From contig NZ_AKJA01000010.1 in assembly GCF_000282575.1 (NCBI RefSeq), positions 79,390 to 143,389 of the forward strand: DNA of 64,000 bases. Direction: 5' to 3'. Positions within the stretch are counted from its first letter, which is position 1, and every line of letters starts with the position of its first letter. Below the pieces are notes generated by a model, which ran no database searches, was not told where the DNA came from, and saw nothing but the letters and a program-made list of their open reading frames with translations. Below, one piece after another: positions 8,634-15,784 of the stretch. This DNA comes from Herbaspirillum sp. YR522 (lineage in GTDB: Bacteria; Pseudomonadota; Gammaproteobacteria; Burkholderiales; Burkholderiaceae_D). A program made the position numbers and the translations under genes.

Positions 8634-9248
8634 CTAGTGCTTGGCCGACAACATCCTTTCCACATACCGCGCAATCAAGTCAATCTCCAGGTTGACCCGG
8701 CTGCCCGCCTTCAAATGCTTGAGGGTGGTCACTTCCACCGTATGTGGAATCAGGTTGATGGAGAATCGGCAAGCATCAGCCAGGTCCTCGACGCGATTGA
8801 CCGTCAGCGACACCCCATTGACCACGATCGATCCCTTGTAGGCCAGGTACTTGCCCAGCGCCTTGGGTGCATCGACGATCAGTTCGCGCGACTCGCCGAC
8901 CGGCTCGAACGAATGCACCTGCCCCAGGCCGTCCACATGGCCCGATACCAGGTGTCCGCCCAGTCGTTCGGCCAGGGTCAGCGCCTTTTCGAGGTTGACT
9001 TCGCCGGGGGCGTCCAGGCCTACGGTCAGGTTCAGGCTTTCACGCGACACATCCACCGTGAAACCATGGTCGCTCTTCTCCACCACCGTCATGCAGGCGC
9101 CGTTCAAGGCAATCGAATCGCCCAGTCCCACGTCGCCCATCGGCAACGCACCGGCGTCGATGGTCAGGCGCACGCCGGCGTCGGGGCCGGCCGCCAGAGG
9201 ATGAACGGAAGTGATTTTGCCGATGGTGGCGACGATACCGGTGAACAT
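8634..9248 (-). CDS. ribE: riboflavin synthase, alpha subunit
   Basis: 204 residues beginning MFTGIVATIGKI, the invariant N-terminus of riboflavin synthase, which fixes the start at 9248 although the frame stays open upstream. Two lumazine-binding repeats are visible. The first has GDSIALNGACMTVV and LGGHLVSGHVDGLG; the second has YKGSIVVNGVSLTVN and IPHTVEVTTL. It dismutates two 6,7-dimethyl-8-ribityllumazine molecules into riboflavin and the pyrimidinedione substrate of lumazine synthase. It follows ribD by 40 bases on the same strand. No FMN riboswitch is seen before either gene. The lumazine synthase partner RibH is ~48 kb away. Confidence 0.97.
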   Translation of the reverse strand: MFTGIVATIGKITSVHPLAAGPDAGVRLTIDAGALPMGDVGLGDSIALNGACMTVVEKSDHGFTVDVSRESLNLTVGLDAPGEVNLEKALTLAERLGGHLVSGHVDGLGQVHSFEPVGESRELIVDAPKALGKYLAYKGSIVVNGVSLTVNRVEDLADACRFSINLIPHTVEVTTLKHLKAGSRVNLEIDLIARYVERMLSAKH

Positions 9249-9288
9249 GAGACGAATTCCTGACGATGACGAAAGTGTGAGGTGGGTG

Positions 9289-10410
9289 TTAGTCGAACCG
9301 GGCAAGGATACGCAAATCCGGGCCGATCTGCTTGACCTCGTGGAAGTGCAAGCCGATGCGGCCCTGCAGGTCTTGCAAGGGCGGCAAGTCGAACATATTG
9401 CGTCCCTCGCCCAGAAGGCAAGGAGCCAGGTAGGCCAGCAACTCGTCCACGCAGCCTTCGCGGATCAACGATGCATTGAGCTTGCTGCCGGCCTCGACAT
9501 GCAGTTCGTTGACCTGGCGCTGGCCGAGTTCGCGCAGCAGTGCCGGCAGGTCGACCTTGCCCTCGGCATTGGCCAGCACGATGACCTCGGCGCCCTTGTC
9601 CTCCAGCGCGGCACGCTTGTCGCGGTCTTCGCTGGCCGTGAATACCCAGGTGCCGCCGCCTTCGATCACGCGCGCCTGGGGCGACACGGCCAGCTTGCTG
9701 TCGACCACGATGCGGTGCGGCTGGCGCGGCGTGTCGATGGCGCGCACGGTGAGCTGGGCGTCGTCCTTGGCGATGGTGCCGATGCCGGCCATGATGGCGC
9801 AGGCACGCGCACGCCAGATGTGACCGTCGTCGCGCGCGGCCTGGCTGGTGATCCATTGGCTGCTGCCGTTGTTGAGCGCGGTCTTGCCATCCAGGCTGGC
9901 GGCAGTCTTCATGCGCACCCAGGGCAGGCCGGTGCGCATGCGCTTGAGAAAGCCGATGTTGATCTCGGCCGCTTCGTCCTGCAGTACGCCGCTGGCGGTC
10001 TCGATGCCTGCGGCTTGCAGCTTGGCCAGCCCCTGGCCTGCGACCAGCGGATTGGGATCGGTGATGGCGGCGACCACGCGGCCGATGCCGGCGCGGATCA
10101 AGGCGTCGGCGCAGGGTGGGGTGCGGCCGAAATGGCTGCACGGCTCGAGCGTGACGTAGATGGTGGCGCCGCGCACGTCCTCGCCGCGCATCGCGGCATC
10201 GGCCAGCGCCTGGATCTCGGCGTGGTTGCCGCCCGGGGGTTGGGTGAAGCCGACGCCGATCACCCGTTGCTGGCGGGTGATCACCGCGCCCACGCGCGGG
10301 TTGGGGTTGGTGCTGAGCATGCCGAAACCGGCCTGTATCAATGCCAGGGCCATGCCCTGCTGGTCGGTGTCGATGCGCAGTTGGTAGATGGTGTCTTGGG
10401 TGTCGTTCAT
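9289..10410 (-). CDS. ribD: bifunctional riboflavin-specific deaminase/reductase
   Basis: 373 residues from MNDTQD at 10410. The deaminase half carries the zinc site HAE (63-65) and PCSHFGRTPPC (Cys 91 and 100). The C-terminal reductase half starts near PWVRMKTAASLDGKTA and includes SQWITS and ELHVEAGSKLNASLI. It performs the second and third steps of riboflavin synthesis: deamination of the pyrimidine, then NADPH reduction of the ribosyl side chain. It is first in a two-gene unit with ribE. The start is chosen because the extra 18 upstream codons are not family-like. Confidence 0.96.
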   Translation of the reverse strand: MNDTQDTIYQLRIDTDQQGMALALIQAGFGMLSTNPNPRVGAVITRQQRVIGVGFTQPPGGNHAEIQALADAAMRGEDVRGATIYVTLEPCSHFGRTPPCADALIRAGIGRVVAAITDPNPLVAGQGLAKLQAAGIETASGVLQDEAAEINIGFLKRMRTGLPWVRMKTAASLDGKTALNNGSSQWITSQAARDDGHIWRARACAIMAGIGTIAKDDAQLTVRAIDTPRQPHRIVVDSKLAVSPQARVIEGGGTWVFTASEDRDKRAALEDKGAEVIVLANAEGKVDLPALLRELGQRQVNELHVEAGSKLNASLIREGCVDELLAYLAPCLLGEGRNMFDLPPLQDLQGRIGLHFHEVKQIGPDLRILARFD

Positions 10411-10482
10411 GGTGCGGGTCTGGTGGGGTTTGTCAGGGCGACAACCGGTGCCGTTTGTCGTCAATATACACGCCTTTACCGC

Positions 10483-10944
10483 TCAGCAAGACCCCGTCGG
10501 CGCCGGGTCGCAGATCCGGATTCGACCCAGGAAGTTGATGATCACCCAGCGTTGCGTGGCGCCATCGGTGAAGCGCCAGGTGCCAGACACGGCAGGCCGG
10601 CCATCGGCGAGATAGCGCACCCGGGCTTGCTCGGCCGTGCTGCTGACATCGATGCCCGGCGCCAGTGCCGGCCTGGTCATCAGCACCTCGTTGCCGTTGA
10701 CGACAATGCGCCATCCCTGGCGCCAGTCAGCGCCCTGTGGCGGAACCATTTCGGCGGTCCGGCCGCGGCGCAGGGCGGTGGCGCGGGTAAGGTGGGCCGC
10801 ATGGAAGAAGTCGTCGGCGGCGCCGGTCAGGCGCTGGCGGCGCACCATCTGCTGCAACGCCGGTACGCCAGCCGTGAGGACGATGGCGGCGATCAGCACC
10901 ACCACCATCATCTCGACCAGGGTGAAGCCGGCGCGCATGGGCAT
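10483..10944 (-). CDS. fimT: minor pseudopilin FimT/GspH family
   Basis: 153 residues. A short basic leader (MPMRAG) ends in the prepilin peptidase site G|FTLVE, followed by a hydrophobic helix (MMVVVLIAAIVLTAGVPAL). The globular part has the GspH/FimT form (ATALRRGRTAEMVP, GWRIVVNGNEV) and ends CDPAPTGSC. It is the last gene of a five-gene minor-pilin operon, eight bases after the PilE-like gene. Minor pilins prime type IV pilus assembly at the inner membrane. The start at 10944 is set by the leader; longer frames upstream overlap the previous gene. Confidence 0.9.
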   Translation of the reverse strand: MPMRAGFTLVEMMVVVLIAAIVLTAGVPALQQMVRRQRLTGAADDFFHAAHLTRATALRRGRTAEMVPPQGADWRQGWRIVVNGNEVLMTRPALAPGIDVSSTAEQARVRYLADGRPAVSGTWRFTDGATQRWVIINFLGRIRICDPAPTGSC

Positions 10945-10952
10945 GGCCGCGC

Positions 10953-11390
10953 TCACCAGCAGCCGTCGCCGACGGGATTGCGCCGGCCGAGGGTGTCGGC
11001 ACTGAGCGCGCCGCACAGCGCATCGTCGAATACGGCGGCGCGCGGCGTCGCCGTGACCTGCACGCAGGTGCGCAAGTTGCTGCCGGGGCAGGCGTCGGCT
11101 TGCAGCAGGTAGGCGCTGCTGGCCTCGCTGTCACCGGAAAACCAGCGGAATTCGGTTTCGCTGGCCACGGCGGTAAAGCTGCGATAGCTGTGTTCCCGTG
11201 CATGACGCCGCTCTTGCTGCAGCAGCACCTGGAGCACCGCGGCGCGGCCCTCGGCGCGTCGGCTGCGGGTCAGGTATTGCTGGTAGCCGTTCCAGCTGAA
11301 CGTGGCAAGCAAGCCCACGATCGCCAGCACCACCGTCAATTCGATCAGCGTAAAGCCGCGCCGTCGTGCCCATCGATGGTTACCGTCCAT
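10953..11390 (-). CDS. pilE: PilE-like minor type IV pilin
   Basis: 145 residues from MDGNHRW. The type III leader ends RRRG|FTLIELTVV, followed by a helix with GLLATFSWNGYQQYLTRSRR. The C-terminal half has the PilE-type arrangement (YLLQADACPGS, CVQVTATP) with four cysteines that may form disulfides. Its first 11 bases overlap the end of pilX in another frame, so translation is probably coupled. In most pil minor-pilin operons pilY1 lies between pilX and pilE; here it is missing. Confidence 0.87.
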   Translation of the reverse strand: MDGNHRWARRRGFTLIELTVVLAIVGLLATFSWNGYQQYLTRSRRAEGRAAVLQVLLQQERRHAREHSYRSFTAVASETEFRWFSGDSEASSAYLLQADACPGSNLRTCVQVTATPRAAVFDDALCGALSADTLGRRNPVGDGCW

Positions 11391-11877
11391 CTGGCCATCT
11401 CCCTCTTCGCCAGCCAAGAACCTCGAGGGTGACCACGCCACGCTCCGGTTCCAGCCGCCTGACCAGCATCTGCAACGTGGCGCGCGCCTGGCCGGCACCG
11501 AAGCCTCGGGCGGTCACCCGATACAGCGCCCGGCGGCGCCACTCGCGGGTTCTGATCCATTCGATCGTATAGCCCGGCATGGGCAGTCGATCGGCATCGA
11601 AGGCGGCAGTCATGCCGCTCGAATCACCCAGGTTGGCCGTTCGGGGCTCGGGCAGGCGTTGATCGTTTTCCCAGCGCGCGCCGCCCAGGTCGACCAGCGC
11701 ATCGTCGAGCGCCGCCTGCGCCGCCAGTCGCGCCTGGTCCAGCCCCTGGTGATTGCGGGCGGCGTGTTCTTCCAGCATGCGCAACCTGGCCGACGATGCA
11801 CCCAGCAGCAGGATGACGATCACCAGCGTGAGCGTGATGATGAGGGTTGCGCCTCGTTGGCGGGAAGTCGACTTCAT
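11380..11877 (-). CDS. pilX: type IV pilus assembly protein PilX
   Basis: 165 residues from MKSTSRQRGATLIITLTLV. This is the usual PilX N-terminus, with a GxTLI-type prepilin peptidase site and a hydrophobic helix (LVIVILLLGASSARL). PilX proteins are minor pilins with a role in aggregation and pilus priming. The ATG overlaps the stop of pilW by four bases (11874-11877), and the 3' end overlaps the PilE-like start by 11 bases, which shows tight translational coupling. It is somewhat shorter than many family members, but no frameshift is seen. Confidence 0.82.
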   Translation of the reverse strand: MKSTSRQRGATLIITLTLVIVILLLGASSARLRMLEEHAARNHQGLDQARLAAQAALDDALVDLGGARWENDQRLPEPRTANLGDSSGMTAAFDADRLPMPGYTIEWIRTREWRRRALYRVTARGFGAGQARATLQMLVRRLEPERGVVTLEVLGWRRGRWPDGR

Positions 11878-12758
11878 GCCGGGGCACCGAGCACCGCATT
11901 GCGCAGCATCACCGTGGTCTCGAACACCGCACGCATGCGACGCGGGGCCTGGTCGGTGGCGATCCTGACGGCCTGGGCGCCGGGGCCGAGCAATTCGAAC
12001 GCCGGCGTCGCACCGTCGCGGGCACTGAAATGCCTGCCGCGCACCAACAGCGCAATGCGCACCAGGCGCACCCGTGGCCACAGCGTGGCATCCATCTGGC
12101 TGGCGTTGAGCCAGCGATCGGCGCCAGCGGTGGTATCGCTGTCGACGCCATACAGCACCTGCATCGATTCGACGCCGGGTGCGATGGCGTCGCTGCGCCA
12201 ATCGGCGCCGGTATTGCGGAACCGGCAATGCAGCGTCGGCTCGGCGGAGCCCGCTTGCCTGACGTAGTAGATGACCCAGGTGCGCCGGCCGGCGCTGCCG
12301 GCGATGCCATCGTCTCTCTCGCTGCCCAGCGCGCCACTGTTGCAGCTGTTGACCTGGCCCGCGCCCGGTGTGCCGAAGAAGCCGATCACCAGGATGTCGC
12401 TCTGGTTGATGCCCGGCTCGGCGCCGGCATTGAAGCGATTATCGAGGGGATCGAGCGCAGTGCCGTTGCGGCGGTTGTCCAGGCCTCGCAGTCCGCCGCC
12501 GCGCAGGACCCGGTTGTCGGAAAACCGCAATGCCGTTTCCCACGGCAGGTGATTGGCCTGTGACAGGACGGTGCGCAGGTGCGCCAGGCTCATGCGCCCG
12601 GTTTCCTGGATGCTGGCACTGTCATCCAGTTCCAGGTAGACGGTGCGCGCAGTGTGCAGCAAGGCGCTGGCCGACAACACTACCAACAGCCCAGCCGCCA
12701 GGGCGATCATCATCTCGATCAGCGTGAAGCCGCCCGCCGTGGAGTGTCGCATCGCCAT
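11874..12758 (-). CDS. pilW: type IV pilus assembly protein PilW
   Basis: 294 residues. The leader MAMRHSTAGG precedes the prepilin motif FTLIEMMIALAAGLLV. The body has PilW features: SASIQETGRMSLAHLR, QSDILVIGFFG, a cysteine in VNSCNSG, and VESMQVLYGVDSD before a C-terminal region ending LRNAVLGAPA. It is a minor pilin that helps start pilus assembly with PilV and PilX. It directly abuts pilV (stop at 12759, start at 12758) and overlaps pilX. Confidence 0.9.
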   Translation of the reverse strand: MAMRHSTAGGFTLIEMMIALAAGLLVVLSASALLHTARTVYLELDDSASIQETGRMSLAHLRTVLSQANHLPWETALRFSDNRVLRGGGLRGLDNRRNGTALDPLDNRFNAGAEPGINQSDILVIGFFGTPGAGQVNSCNSGALGSERDDGIAGSAGRRTWVIYYVRQAGSAEPTLHCRFRNTGADWRSDAIAPGVESMQVLYGVDSDTTAGADRWLNASQMDATLWPRVRLVRIALLVRGRHFSARDGATPAFELLGPGAQAVRIATDQAPRRMRAVFETTVMLRNAVLGAPA

Positions 12759-13286
12759 TCAATAGCCGATGAACATGGCCAGCTGTGGCCGCTCCACCGG
12801 CGCGCCGCCAGTGTCGAAACGTGGCGCCCCGCGCCAGCCCAGCTTGATGTAGACCGGCCCCGTGCCGCCTGCCGTGCAGGCCCAGTCGCCGGCGACGGTG
12901 GCGGGGGCGCGGCTGTCACGGCAGACTGCGACGCGTGCGTCCGGGAAGTCGTTGGACAAGCGCGTGAGCCAGCCGGCGATCGCCTCCCGGGCGAACGTTT
13001 GCGGCGCGCAGCGCACGTTGCTGCAGTCGCCCTGGCCCGGGGCGTTGCCGCCGGCCTCGAACTCGAGCAGGTAGGGATCCTCGCCGGGACTGCCGGCGGC
13101 CCGGTATTCGGAGCGCAGCTCGGCCAGCTCGACGGCCATCATCACGGCGCGGCTCTGCAAGGCGTTGTCGCGGCTGCTGCGCAGCGCCTGCAATTGCAGC
13201 ATGATCATGGCCATCGCACCGGTGCCCAGCACCAGCATGGAGACCAGCACTTCGATCATGGTAAAGCCCGGACTGCGACGTATCAT
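12759..13286 (-). CDS. pilV: type IV pilus modification/minor pilin PilV
   Basis: 175 residues. The leader MIRRSPG precedes FTMIEVLVSMLVLGTGAMAM, the characteristic PilV helix with GxxAM, and LQLQALRSSRDN follows. Cysteines in GDCSNVRC, VAVCRDS and WACTAGG could form disulfides. It is the first gene of the minus-strand operon pilV-pilW-pilX-pilE-like-fimT. The operon promoter should lie in the 131 bases before 13418, but no convincing -35/-10 pair was recognised. Confidence 0.9.
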   Translation of the reverse strand: MIRRSPGFTMIEVLVSMLVLGTGAMAMIMLQLQALRSSRDNALQSRAVMMAVELAELRSEYRAAGSPGEDPYLLEFEAGGNAPGQGDCSNVRCAPQTFAREAIAGWLTRLSNDFPDARVAVCRDSRAPATVAGDWACTAGGTGPVYIKLGWRGAPRFDTGGAPVERPQLAMFIGY

Positions 13287-13417
13287 CCTGCCCCCGCATT
13301 GAGTCAGCCTGGCGGGCAGTGTAGAAGGAGCAGCGCAGAAAGGGGCGTGCTAGCGTTTATATCGGAGCGGTGTCGAACATGTTCGTCGATGCCCTTGAAC
13401 GGCATCGACGAAGGCTG

Positions 13418-14038
13418 TCAGAACGACGAGCCCGGCTGCCTGAGAAAGGCAAGCTCTTCGGCGCTGGAGGTGCGCCCGAGAATGGCGTTGCGATGCGGAA
13501 AACGGCCGAACTGCGCGATCACGTCGCGATGGCGGCGGGCGTACTCGGCAAAACCGCCGAACGCCTGGCGCTGTGCGTCGTTGGCCTGGTGCGTGCGTGC
13601 CAGGGTACCGATCAGTTCGACCGCATAGTGCTGGTCATCGATGTCTTCGGCGTGTTCCAGCGGCAGGTACGCAAACAGGCGCGCGATGGCCGGTAGTTCC
13701 TGGTCGAGTCCGGTGGCCAGCAACAGCTGGCAGCACTGGCGCGCCAATTCGTCGAAGGCAAAGGCGCGCGGGGTGTCGCGGTAGATGTTGCGCGGGAACT
13801 GGTCCAGCAGGATCACCAGCGCCAGCAGCGTGGGCGCCGACTCGGTCCAGTCGTCGAGGCGATTGCCGGCCGCATCCTGCAGCAGCGCTTCGAAGCGGGC
13901 CGCGATGTCGGCATCGACGGCCGCATCCTTGCCGAACCACAGCCTGGATTGGCGGGCCGCGATGTCTTCCGGGGCGGCGGCCGGATAGTCGGGGCCGAAC
14001 CAGAAATCGAGGATGGCCTGGGCGCGCGGGTCGCTCAT
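13418..14038 (-). CDS. DUF924 family protein
   Basis: 206 residues beginning MSDPRAQAILDFWFGP. It carries the DUF924 signatures ILDFWFG, SRLWFGKD, the central LILLDQFPRNIYRDTPRAFAFD core, FAYLPLEHAED and FGRFPHRNAILGR. The family is small, helical and widespread in proteobacteria, with no established biochemical role. The start overlaps the stop of the S4-domain gene by four bases, so the two are translated together. The run of four minus-strand genes from the metallopeptidase down to this one looks like an operon. Confidence 0.9.
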   Translation of the reverse strand: MSDPRAQAILDFWFGPDYPAAAPEDIAARQSRLWFGKDAAVDADIAARFEALLQDAAGNRLDDWTESAPTLLALVILLDQFPRNIYRDTPRAFAFDELARQCCQLLLATGLDQELPAIARLFAYLPLEHAEDIDDQHYAVELIGTLARTHQANDAQRQAFGGFAEYARRHRDVIAQFGRFPHRNAILGRTSSAEELAFLRQPGSSF

Positions 14039-14256
14039 TGCGCCGTGACCGTGATCTGCACGTCGCCCAGCGTGACGCGCTGTCCGGGAACGATCTTGCA
14101 GGTCTTGCGCAATTCGGTCTTGCCGTCGACCTTCACCTGGCCGTCGGCCACGATCTGTTTGCCGGCGCCACCGCTGTCGCACAGCCCGACCAGCTTGAGC
14201 AGCTGGTTGAGTTCGACATGCGGATGGCCTTGCAGCGGGAAGGAGATTTTCTGCAT
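14035..14256 (-). CDS. small S4-domain RNA-binding protein (YbcJ-like)
   Basis: 73 residues consisting of a single S4 RNA-binding domain: LNQLLKLVGLCDSGGAGKQIV, VKVDGKTELRKTCKI and PGQRVTLGDVQI. It resembles E. coli YbcJ in size and sequence pattern. S4 domains bind structured RNA, often rRNA or tRNA; a ribosome-associated role is likely but unproven. It overlaps the DUF924 start by four bases and lies 25 bases after the MAPEG gene. Confidence 0.9.
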   Translation of the reverse strand: MQKISFPLQGHPHVELNQLLKLVGLCDSGGAGKQIVADGQVKVDGKTELRKTCKIVPGQRVTLGDVQITVTAQ

Positions 14257-14281
14257 CTGGGTCTTTCTGGGTAACGATGGA

Positions 14282-14665
14282 TCAACTGTAGAACGCGGTG
14301 AGGGCGAACAGGGCGATATTGCACAACAGGCCCAGGCTCCACACCGCCGAGCGTGCGCTGGGCTGGTTGCCCAGGTACAGCGCCGTGTAGACCAGGCGGC
14401 AGGCGATGAAGGCCAGGGCGACCGCGTCGACTACCCCTTGCGGCGCGTCGAACTGCTGGGCCACCAGCACGCCGGCGGCAAACAGGGGCAAGGCCTCGAA
14501 GTGGTTGCGATGGGCATAGTCGGCGCGCCGACGCAGGCCGGTGAGGTCGTTCATCCAGGCGCGCGGCTCGGCGTTGTCGAAATCGCGGCGGCCCCATTTG
14601 GCCACCGCTACGGTAAAGACGGGCAGCAGGCCCGCGATCAGGATGCACCAGGCGGCAATGGTCAT
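14282..14665 (-). CDS. MAPEG-family membrane protein
   Basis: 127 residues with four hydrophobic helices and the MAPEG pattern: WCILIAGLLPVFTVAVAK, then RRADYAHRNHFEALPLFAAGV (the conserved Asn/Glu-rich loop), then FIACRLVYTALYLGN. Eukaryotic relatives are glutathione transferases or leukotriene synthases. Bacterial members are mostly uncharacterised inner-membrane proteins. It starts nine bases after the metallopeptidase stop, which argues for cotranscription. Confidence 0.88.
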   Translation of the reverse strand: MTIAAWCILIAGLLPVFTVAVAKWGRRDFDNAEPRAWMNDLTGLRRRADYAHRNHFEALPLFAAGVLVAQQFDAPQGVVDAVALAFIACRLVYTALYLGNQPSARSAVWSLGLLCNIALFALTAFYS

Positions 14666-14674
14666 AAATCTTCC

Positions 14675-15565
14675 TTAGAGTTGTTTGGCGGCGAAGGTAT
14701 TGCAGGCGCTTACCTTGCCGGCGGTAATGCCACGCTTGAACCACGCAACCCGCTGGGCCGACGTGCCGTGGGTAAACGAGTCCGGTACCACTTCGCCACG
14801 GGCCTGGCGCTGCAGCGCATCGTCGCCGATGGCCGAGGCGGCATTGAGGGCGGCGTCGATGTCGCCCTCTTCGATGATGTGACGAGCCTCGTTGGCGTGG
14901 TAGGCCCAGACGCCGGCGAAGCAGTCGGCTTGCAGTTCAAGGCGCACCGACATCGCGTTGGCCTGCTTCTCGGTGCTGTTGCGGCGTGCCGCCTCGACCT
15001 TCTCGGAGATGCCCAGCAGGTGCTGTACGTGATGGCCGACTTCGTGGGCGATCACATAGGCCTGGGCAAAGTTGCCTGATACCTTGAAGCGCTGCTTCAT
15101 CAGGTCGTAGAAGGCGAGGTCGATGTAGACCTTCTGGTCGGCCGGGCAATAGAACGGCCCCATGGCGCTCTGGCCGGTGCCGCAGGCGGTCTGGGTGCGT
15201 CCGGAGAACAGCACCAGGCGCGGGCGCACGTACTGGCTGCCGTTGGCGGCAAACAGCTGGCCCCAGGTGTCCTCGGTGTCGGCCAGGACCGTGGAGACAA
15301 AGCGCGCCATCTGGTCGTCCGGCGAGGGCTTGTGCGCCGGTGCCTGTTGCTGCACCGGCGCCGGGCCGCCGCCACCGCTGAGCATGTTGAGCACCGTCAG
15401 GGGATTGATGCCCAGGAAATACGACGCCACCAGCGCCACGGCGACGGTGCCGAGCCCGATCGAGCGCCCGCCGAACGAAAATCCGCCACCCCCGCCGCCA
15501 TAGCCGCCGTCATCGCCGCGCCGGTCTTCGACGTTGTCGCTTTCGCGATTACCTTCCCATTTCAT
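14675..15565 (-). CDS. neutral zinc metallopeptidase (YpfJ family)
   Basis: 296 residues from MKWEGNRESDNVEDRRG, the family's standard N-terminus. A Gly-rich linker (residues 18-33) and one membrane helix (~36-52) lead to a periplasmic zincin domain. The HEVGHH zinc motif is at 174-179, with a downstream acidic zinc/structural residue in ELQADCFAGVWA. The family ends FTHGTSAQRVAWFKRG, as here. The substrate is unknown. The gene is divergent from the FadE-type gene and probably heads the metallopeptidase-MAPEG-S4-DUF924 operon. Confidence 0.92.
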   Translation of the reverse strand: MKWEGNRESDNVEDRRGDDGGYGGGGGGFSFGGRSIGLGTVAVALVASYFLGINPLTVLNMLSGGGGPAPVQQQAPAHKPSPDDQMARFVSTVLADTEDTWGQLFAANGSQYVRPRLVLFSGRTQTACGTGQSAMGPFYCPADQKVYIDLAFYDLMKQRFKVSGNFAQAYVIAHEVGHHVQHLLGISEKVEAARRNSTEKQANAMSVRLELQADCFAGVWAYHANEARHIIEEGDIDAALNAASAIGDDALQRQARGEVVPDSFTHGTSAQRVAWFKRGITAGKVSACNTFAAKQL

Positions 15566-15784
15566 GATGCTTCCTTGTTGTATGCCGCGATTGTAATGGA
15601 CCGGCGCCGAGGCGGGCGGTTCGTTGCGGCGCCGATCAACGCCGTTTGTCGGCTTTGTCCGACGGCGCTTAGGCGGAAATGTCCGATTGTCGCGCTTTTG
15701 CCTGGCAGGTATGTTGCAGTGTATAAATAGCAGCGGCTGTCCCGAATAACAAATGCAGAGATGCAGCAGAGCAAGGAGACGCAC

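Noticed and set aside
9249..9288. FMN riboswitch before the riboflavin genes
   Set aside because: The gap before ribE is only 40 bases, and neither the ribD upstream region nor the 83 bases before ribBA shows the conserved RFN elements.
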